A DNA stretch of 64,000 nucleotides from Knoxdaviesia capensis. Lineage: Eukaryota; Ascomycota; Sordariomycetes; Microascales; Gondwanamycetaceae. How positions within the stretch are numbered: the stretch's first letter is position 1; every line of letters starts with the position of its first letter. The stretch covers positions 715,782 to 779,781 of the forward strand of contig LNGK01000005.1 of the NCBI GenBank assembly GCA_001510575.1. The letters are read 5' to 3'. The notes beneath the pieces were generated by a model. That model was not told where the DNA came from and did no database searches. It saw only the letters and a program-made list of their open reading frames with translations. Shown here one piece after another: positions 56,801 through 64,000 of this stretch. A program made the translations under genes and the position numbers.

Positions 56801-57704
56801 CGTGATAGTCCCCCTTTCTTCCTTTTCTCCTCTTTTACAACCTCCCCTTCCTTCTTCACGATCCCGGCTTCGAGAGCGTCGTTTCCCCTCTCTCTTTTCA
56901 ATAACCGTCTTGTCTCTTTGTCTTGTCCTATCCCTTGGATCTGTCTTCTTTTTCAGCTTCCTGTTCACCTCTTTCTTGTCTCTCGCTCCCTAATCCGACG
57001 ACACCGCTAGAACGAAAGCCATCATACGTGTCTCTTCTTCGCGCTCATCATCCTTTCGTCATTCCCCCAGATTTGCCCGCTTAGGGTTACCTACACATTC
57101 GTTCATTGCACAACCTGGGCTTCCAAAACACACCCCACCCACTTGTCTCCATATAATATCGTAGCTTTCTCGAGTAGGTTCTCGTGCGTTTTGCTGCCTT
57201 TTTGCCTTTGCACAGCCACTCGCCGACATGGGCCAACCATGCTGACCTAATTGGCCCAGTCTCTCCCCCTCACCCCTTTCTTGCTCCTTGAGAAGCACGA
57301 AGTGTCCTTCAAACTTGATGATAGTTGCAATGTTTTCTTGGGTCTTGAACTGTGCTTTGCTGGTGATCGACTGGAACCAAGAAAAACACACACACAAACG
57401 AGCTCCTCACTGACCCTCTTCTCTCTCTTTTTCTCTGTGTCTCAGTTTGTGTTACGTGTGCTTGTCTCAGCTACCTTCGACTTATTTTCTGTGCTTACCG
57501 TTACTCCCAACCGCCGACTCCCGTTAGCTTCCCGCCCGCCAAACTCTATCGACGACGACCGGCCTACACTTTTCTCAACAAACCCCTCTAGACCTCTACA
57601 CTCCCTTACTGGAGCTGTCACCCTGAGATAGCCTCAGCTCAGTCCACGCCGCTGTCCTACCCTCTCCTGCTCGTTTTATCTGCGTTCCAGCAACCACCAT
57701 CACC
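53803..57704. other. 3.9 kb intergenic region and OSH1-type gene leader
   Basis: No convincing gene. The longest frame (266 codons, minus strand, 55780-56580) is Arg/Ser-rich with no family features and is treated as chance. A- and C-runs occur at about 54787-54812. 56580-57700 is strongly pyrimidine-rich on the plus strand, as expected of a long promoter and 5' UTR for the following gene. Confidence 0.45.
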
Positions 57705-60700
57705 ATGAGTGACGATTCGAGTCAAAAGTGAGTGGAGTGATGTTGTCGCCTCATCTATATTCCCAATTCAGCTGCCTCATCTGTCGGAGAGAATCTAGCT
57801 GTGCTGTTTAAACCCCCTTTTTTTTTTTTTTGCACGTGTTGGTCCTCGTTTGGGTGCGGCATAGTCTCCCCCGCCACTCACTACTCACCCCACACCAAGA
57901 CACTGAGCCTCTCTTTTCTTTTTCCCTCTCTTCTCGCCTGCCATCCCAATATCTTGCCTCCTCTGCAGCGCTGTGACATGTTTGGAATTCTAGTGCTCTG
58001 TACATAGTTTATAGAGAGACGGATTCCACCCACACGCCCAAACAATGTCCTGAGTTGGTCCTAATTGGCCTGATCGCAAATCCCTTTCCCCTCTTGTGGC
58101 CGTTGGTCTCAATATTGGCCCACTGTTTGGCTTCTCTCCACCACTCTCTTTTCCCCCTCCACTACGGATACTGTCTCCATCCATCCCGTAAGTGCAACTA
58201 TTGCACCATTATACTGCTCCTTTTTAACTGCCCCAATTTCTTTGTTATTCTTTCTTTCTTTTCCTTTCTTTTTTTTTTTCTCTCTCCTGTCCATCCCGAC
58301 CTGTTGCTAGTGTAACGACCCGCACGTATCTATTCCGGTCATCTACGAGCGAGTTTTCAATGAAATATCTCTGCCGTTGATTATTTTCTTCTCGTCTAAT
58401 CTATTGCCTCAATTTGCTTTGATTTTGTATGTAAATGGCCTCTCTCGTATCCCCAATCGACCTGAGATGTGTCCATCAACCACCTCCAGTTTGCTCCGGA
58501 TTTCTCCCCCTCTCCACCCCACCCACCGTCTATGCCAACCTGCTGGCTGGCTCAGCTTTCCTCTAATTTTCACTCCCCGCTTCAATCCTCCACCAACTCA
58601 TCAGCGGAGTGCTTAGCTGCCTCCTGGAGATTCCTTCCTCTTCGTACAACTGTCTTGAATGACCTCCCCATCCCCAATAGTTGCTGTGGCTTGGGCGAAC
58701 ATTGATTGGCTTGAACCGTGCATCATTCGGCCAGCCAAGGCTTTTTGTTATTATACCTCTATATATATATATATATTTCCCCAACTGTTGCTGCCCCCTG
58801 CTTCGATTGCCCCCCCCTCCCTCCCCCCCCTTCCTACTGTGTTGAGTGAGCTTTTCGCAGGTCGGTTTATTCATCCGGTATATCTGGCCGTTTGTTGATT
58901 ACCATATTCTAAACTTCATCCAACAACAACAACAACAACAACAACACATACCAGCCTGAGTCAAACCAGCTAATTTCATTTTTCTATCTTCTCCCTTTTC
59001 TCAGACCATCGCGACACAGCTCCCAGTTCCATAATCGCCATCTGAGCTTGAACTTCCATCGACGAAGCAAATCCGCTGCGGTTTCCATCCTTCGTCGAAA
59101 GTCTCCCCGCCCTGGTGACGACGACTCCAGCTCGGATGAAACGCACAAGTCGGTTTCCCCCCTTCCTTCGCCCCGAGTCTCTATAGATAGACGATCCGAA
59201 CTCAACATGCAGACGCCGTCTTCCTCTTCACAACCGCCCGCCAAGGGCCATAACTCGAAGCTGTCGACCGCTTCTGCCAGCCTGTCGCGAGTTGCCTCCA
59301 ACCAATCCTCATCCTCCCCCGCTACGCCTTCCACCAGCGCCATCGCCAGTGCCGTTGCCTCGTCCACGGCTATTGCCAGCGCTTCTGGCCCCGGAGCCCT
59401 ATCCAAAGCGTCCAGCATTTCCGAAAAGACCGGCTCCCTTGAACAGTCTATACGAAAGTTCCGCACTGTCGAGGCCCTGCGCAACGGTGACACTGCCTTC
59501 ATCTCCAAGGCGATTCGCGAAGCCTCTACCGATGCTACACCTCGGCTAAGCACATCCTCCCTGTCAACGTCGACTCCCGCTGCCCTGGACGACACCACGA
59601 TCTTGCATCTCGCCATCCAGTGTGCCGAGTATCCCGTTCTTGAGTACATCCTCTCCGATGGCTCCGGCAACATTGATATCAACGCCCGTGATAAGGATGG
59701 AAACACCGCTCTTCATCTGGCTGCTTTCCAGGGCCGCACAAACGCCGTGCGTCTGCTTCTTGAACAGCCAGATATAAACGATTGCCTTGTTAACCACCAG
59801 GGCCGTCTACCCATCGATGTTGCGAGAAACCCTGAAATCTTCCAACAGCTTCAACTCTCACGCTCCCTATTTGCCGATTCCAAGGTGAAGCAGGTCCAGG
59901 AGCTCATCGCCCGTGGCGACTACGAAGGCCTTAAAAGCGTCCTCGAGGAACCTCGGCTCAAGACTGTTCTCGATATCAACAGCACCGAGTTTGTGTCGGA
60001 GCCCATCACTGCCCAATCTGGCGGAACCCTCCTGCACGAGGCGGCACGAAAGAAGAACGCGAAGCTCATCCAAGTCTTACTCCTTCACGGTGCTGACCCG
60101 TTCCGGCGCGATCGCAAGGGCAAGCTTCCGCAGGATGTGACCAAGGACGACATCACCCGAGCTATGCTAAAGCGATCTCCGGCTGCTGTTGCGGCCCAGC
60201 GCGGCATCCAGGAGAAGGCCGTTCTTGGCCATGCTGCTTCCCAGGGCGCTTCCACGGCGGCCCCTGGAGACCCACTCGCCGGCCGTGAGGCTCGTGAGAT
60301 GAAGGGATTTCTGAAGAAGTGGACCAACTACCGCAAGGGATACCAGCTCCGGTGGTTTGTGCTTGAGGATGGCGTCCTGAGCTACTACAAGCACCAGGAT
60401 GACACCGGCTCTGCCTGCCGTGGCGCCATCAACATGCGCATCGCCAAGTTGCATATGAGTGCCGACGAAAAGACCAAATTTGAAATCATCGGAAAGTCGT
60501 CGGTCAAGTATACTCTCAAGGCAAACCATGAAGTCGAAGCTAAACGCTGGTTCTGGGCACTCAACAACTCGATCCAGTGGACCAAAGACCAAGCCAAGGA
60601 AGAGGACCGTCAGCGTGTCCGCCGCGACGAGCTTTTGCGCCACGCCAAGGAACACGGTTTGTCGCCCGGCGATACTACCAGCGAAAACATGAGTGTGTCG

Positions 60701-63078
60701 GATGTCAGCCGTGCCGGCGTTGCCCCTCCTTCTTTAACGCGTAGCTTTTCGAACAAGGTCGCCGCTCCAGGTGGAAGATCCGAACTCGGTGGCACCAGCA
60801 CTGCGGGAAGCGCCGAGGACGACGACCGTGATGACGCTCACACCGACGCTGGCCTGTCGCGGGCCGGAGGCAATGGCGAGTCGGCCATGGCTGGCGATGG
60901 GGACGACGACGACGATGATGAAGACTTTGGTGATGATGCTAGTGCGCGCCATGCCCACCCTGCCGCCACTAAGGATGCATTCTCGATTACCGTGCAGTCG
61001 GCTCGCTTGCAGCTTGAGGCACTATCGCAGCTGAGCTCGGCCCTGGCTGTTGAAGCCGGCAAGCCGTCTCCGCCAGCACTGAACGACTCTCGAGTGGCCC
61101 AGGCCCTGGGATCGTTCGGTGGCGTTGTTCACAGTTTGACGGAGCTCGTGGGTGATCTGCTCAAGATTGCCAAGGACCGGGATGCGTATTGGCAGTATCG
61201 ACTTGACCGTGAGGTGCACATGCGCCGCATGTGGGAAGAGAGCATGGCCAAGGTGGCTCGCGAGCAGGAAGTTTTGGAGGAGCGCATGGGCCAGGCCGAG
61301 ATCAAGCGGAAGCTCACAAAACGCGCGCTGCGTGAGGTCCTAGAGACCGGCTCCATTTTTGCTCCTGGCGGTACCAGCCCCGTCCTCGGTGCGACCACCG
61401 ATGCGGCCGTCGACAGCAAGGACTACGACAGCGATGAACAGCAGGTGTTCAAAGATTCGGCGTCAGAAAAACGGTCGCTTGGTCTTCCCGATGCGCATGC
61501 CATGACCCGTCGCCAGACAATGCTGAACCAGATCGCCAACATGTCGGACACGGAATCGGAGGATGAGGAGGAGTTCTTTGACGCTGTTGACGCTGGTGAA
61601 GTTGAAGTTACCGAGATGCCGCCGTCGGAGGGCCAGGGTGTAGTGGCGTCCAAGGCGATAGTGTCTTCGGAGATGGACATCTCTAGCTCGTTCCGCGGAT
61701 ACGAAAATGGTATTCGGAAGCGGCTGAAGATGGACGCTGATGATCGGCCGAAGATCTCTCTTTGGGTAAGTTGTCATATGCCCGCCCCACCTTGACATAC
61801 TTACTATTCATTCGTTTGCAGTGAATGTCGTACTAACCAAGGCGGATTGTTCCTCCGGTGTAGGGTATCTTGAAATCGATGATTGGAAAAGATATGACGA
61901 AGATGACTCTGCCGGTCTCCTTCAACGAACCCACATCCTTGTTGTACCGCTGTGGTGAAGACATGGAGTATGTGGAGCTGCTTGACCAGGCCGCGGACCG
62001 AACCGACTCGATCGAACGGCTGATTTATGTTTCGGCGTTCGCGGCCAGCGAGTATGCGTCGACGATTGGACGAGTGGCCAAGCCATTCAACCCTCTGCTT
62101 GGCGAAACCTTTGAATATGTCCGGCCCGACAAGAATTACCGGTTCTTTATTGAGCAGGTTAGCCACCACCCTCCGGTGGGAGCGGCGTGGGCCGAGTCGC
62201 CTAACTGGACGTACTACGGCGAGTCGTCGGTGCGGTCCAAGTTCTACGGCAAGTCGTTCGACATCAACCCGCTTGGAACGTGGTTCTTGAGATTGCGGCC
62301 GACGGCAGGAGGCAAGGAAGAGCTGTACACGTGGAAGAAGGTGACGTCTTCGGTTATTGGCATCATCACGGGTAACCCGACGGTGGACAACTACGGAAAA
62401 ATGGAGATTAAGAACTGGACCACGGGCGAGGTGTGCATTATCGAATTCAAACCTCGTGGCTGGAAGGCGTCTAGTGCCTACCAGGTGGTCGGAAAGATTC
62501 TCGATGCGAGCGGCCGTGTCGTGGTCAGCATGGGCGGCCGGTGGAATTCTCGGCTGTACGCGCGCATGACACCGGGCTACGAGGCGGCTGTGGATGAGCC
62601 GGCGGACGCGACGGCCACCGCTCCGGGCGGCCACCGCGGCAGCATCAGCGAGGCGAGCAACAAGGCGTTCCTGATCTGGCAGGCAAATGAGCGACCGCAG
62701 GGCATCCCGTTCAACCTGACGCCGTTTGTGCTGACGTTCAATCACATTGACGACAAGCTGAAGCCGTGGCTGGCGCCGACGGACTCGCGGCTGCGGCCCG
62801 ACCAGCGGGCGATGGAGGACGGCGAGTACGACTTTGCGGCGACGGAGAAGAACCGGCTCGAGGAGGCGCAGCGGGCGCGGCGGCGGCAGCGCGAGCAGCG
62901 CGGCGAGGAGTTTGTGCCGGCGTGGTTCAGCAAGGCGCGGTGCGAGGTCACGGGCGAGGACTACTGGAAGTTCAACGGCGAGTACTGGAAGCGGCGCGAT
63001 ATGGCGGGGCCGGATGGAGATCCGGCGGCGGCGTGGGCGGGGTTGGAGCCGGTCTACGAGGACTTCCATGACAACTGA
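57705..63078 (+). CDS. OSH1: OSH1/SWH1-type oxysterol-binding protein (ankyrin, PH, FFAT, ORD)
   Basis: The model joins 57705-57727, 59005-61765 and 61864-63078, giving 1332 residues. The tiny first exon (MSDDSSQ..) has a CACCATG context and GTGAGT donor, and fits in phase to PSRHSSQFHNRHLSLNF. It leaves a 1,277 bp intron, so this start is the least certain part; no in-frame ATG exists between the upstream stop at 58910 and 59206. Exon 3 joins ISLW-GILKSMIGKD cleanly. Domains are: basic/Ser-rich N-terminus; ankyrin repeats (about 200-290 and 346-386: TALHLAAFQG, TLLHEAARKKN); PH domain (about 438-533); FFAT motif EEFFDAVD (about 863), which binds ER VAP proteins; and ORD (about 929-1332) with the signature EQVSHHPPV (about 1025). 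It should exchange sterol or PI4P at ER contact sites, like yeast Osh1. Confidence 0.88.
58760..58776. repeat. (TA)n tract in the proposed long intron
   Basis: A short TA microsatellite within the proposed first intron of the OSH1-type gene. Confidence 0.8.
58921..58944. repeat. (CAA)8 microsatellite
   Basis: Eight consecutive CAA units just upstream of the large exon of the OSH1-type gene. They would read as Asn or Gln runs if translated, but the frame upstream is closed by a TAA at 58910. Confidence 0.9.
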
Positions 63079-64000
63079 GCCGGGGGGCTTTGAGAGGAAT
63101 GTGTCCGGTTGGTTGTGTTGAAGTTTATATATAAAAAGAAGCTCAGCCGAGAGTGTGGAAGGAGAGATGGCAGGTGAAGAAAACCCCCGAGGGCAAGTGT
63201 CGTGTGCTGTTCAGATTGAGGGGACTGACTTATATTGTTGTTGCTTTTTCCTTTTTGTTTAGTCGAAGTCATCCCATCTCCCCAGATGTCAGTCAAGTGG
63301 GTGGAGTGTGTGTGTGTGTGTGTCTGTGTCTGGACGCATCCGCTGAAATCCGATCAGGAGTAGCCGAAGTTTTCCTCTTTGTTTCTTCGATAGAACTTTT
63401 CATATATATCATCTGCATCTTTCCAAACGTGGGTTTCCACATCGCGGGTGTTAATCCTTGTTAGTGCAGCCAGCATGGGAGGTCTAGTCTGGTCTGGCGC
63501 GCGCCAGGTCGCCGAGCGGGACCGTTGGCTGTACGAGAGCCGTGCTCGTACCCGCGCCCGCATGCCGGCATAGTGGGGGCATGTGGACGCAACACAACTC
63601 AGCACAACCCAACTCTACGAGGTCGGACATCGTACACCGTGCATTCCCGGAACACTGCGACTAACGCTTGGCACAGATGTGGTCGTATCGCACGGCCAAG
63701 TCGAAGTCTTCGCGCCTCAGACCACCACCGAGTCTCGGGATGCGAGCCCATGTCAACGCGCGAGGGAACGAAGGAACGAAGCAACGAAGGAGGGAAGGGG
63801 CCGTTAGGGCTGGACACGGCCGGCCGGATGCTCGGCGCTCCTTGTCGGTGTGTGTGAGGCACTCGCTGACCAGTATCGGTTCGCCGCGGGTATGTTCGGC
63901 CGGGCGGGGGGGATGCCATATGTTGTGAGAAAAGAGGCATCACACCACACTCACATCCACACACATCCACACATCCGCCTCCTCTTCGGATCTCTCCAGT
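63079..64000. other. Downstream flank, no gene seen
   Basis: 3' UTR of the OSH1-type gene followed by about 800 bp without recognisable coding sequence. A GT-rich stretch lies at about 63307-63330. A gene may begin beyond the window. Confidence 0.45.

Noticed and set aside
1..64000. CRISPR arrays, prokaryotic operons or secondary-metabolite backbone genes
   Set aside because: No direct-repeat/spacer arrays, no polycistronic spacing, and no PKS, NRPS or terpene synthase motifs. The single adenylating enzyme lacks carrier-protein domains.

Overview
The window is nuclear DNA of a filamentous ascomycete (Pezizomycotina), most likely a Eurotiomycete close to the Aspergillus/Penicillium lineage. 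Genes are GC-rich. Introns are mostly 59-220 bp, with GTRNGN donors and CTRAY-type branch sites. The gene set is typical of moulds: erythroascorbate oxidase, CnxH, a GPI-anchored class III chitinase, an ascomycete sulfate permease and a HET-domain relic. One retroelement shows saturated repeat-induced point mutation (RIP), which is a fungal process. Nothing prokaryotic, viral or organellar is visible.

Layout. 1-11 kb is dense: a 5'-truncated D-arabinono-1,4-lactone oxidase (+), molybdopterin synthase large subunit (-), an unrecognised two-exon gene (-), a six-exon RBM5/10-like splicing factor (+), and a five-exon acyl/coumarate-CoA ligase-like enzyme with a possible peroxisomal C-terminus (-). 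11.9-19.1 kb is one complete Ty1/copia LTR retrotransposon on the minus strand, with 153 bp LTRs, a TGATA target duplication and a PBS matching the initiator-Met tRNA anticodon arm. Its interior has almost no CpA or TpG left. A tRNA-like element lies 189 bp outside it. 19-21.3 kb holds a broken HET-domain gene. 21.3-23.6 kb encodes a STE20-family kinase, followed by a 7.9 kb stretch with no supportable gene.

31.5-45 kb holds a sulfate permease (+), an internally deleted alcohol oxidase pseudogene (+), a secreted alpha/beta-hydrolase-like protein (-), a MAPK-like pseudokinase (-), a peroxisomal acyl-CoA thioesterase II (-), and a pirin with an N-terminal hydrophobic segment (+). The last two share a divergent promoter. 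45-50.6 kb has no recognisable gene. 50.6-53.8 kb is the chitinase, with a long Thr/Ser/Glu repeat array. 57.7-63.1 kb is an OSH1-type oxysterol-binding protein (ankyrin, PH, FFAT, ORD), apparently with an unusually long first intron.

The genes do not form a biosynthetic or defence cluster; they look like ordinary housekeeping and cell-surface genes. Loosely linked themes are peroxisomal lipid metabolism (SKL thioesterase, AKL ligase, alcohol oxidase relic) and genome defence (RIP). I found no convincing undescribed multi-gene system. The most informative signals are the RIP pattern and its boundaries, the degenerate kinase, the two decayed genes, and repeated palindromes and telobox-like motifs between genes. 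All gene models were spliced by eye from splice sites, reading phase and protein continuity, without transcript data.
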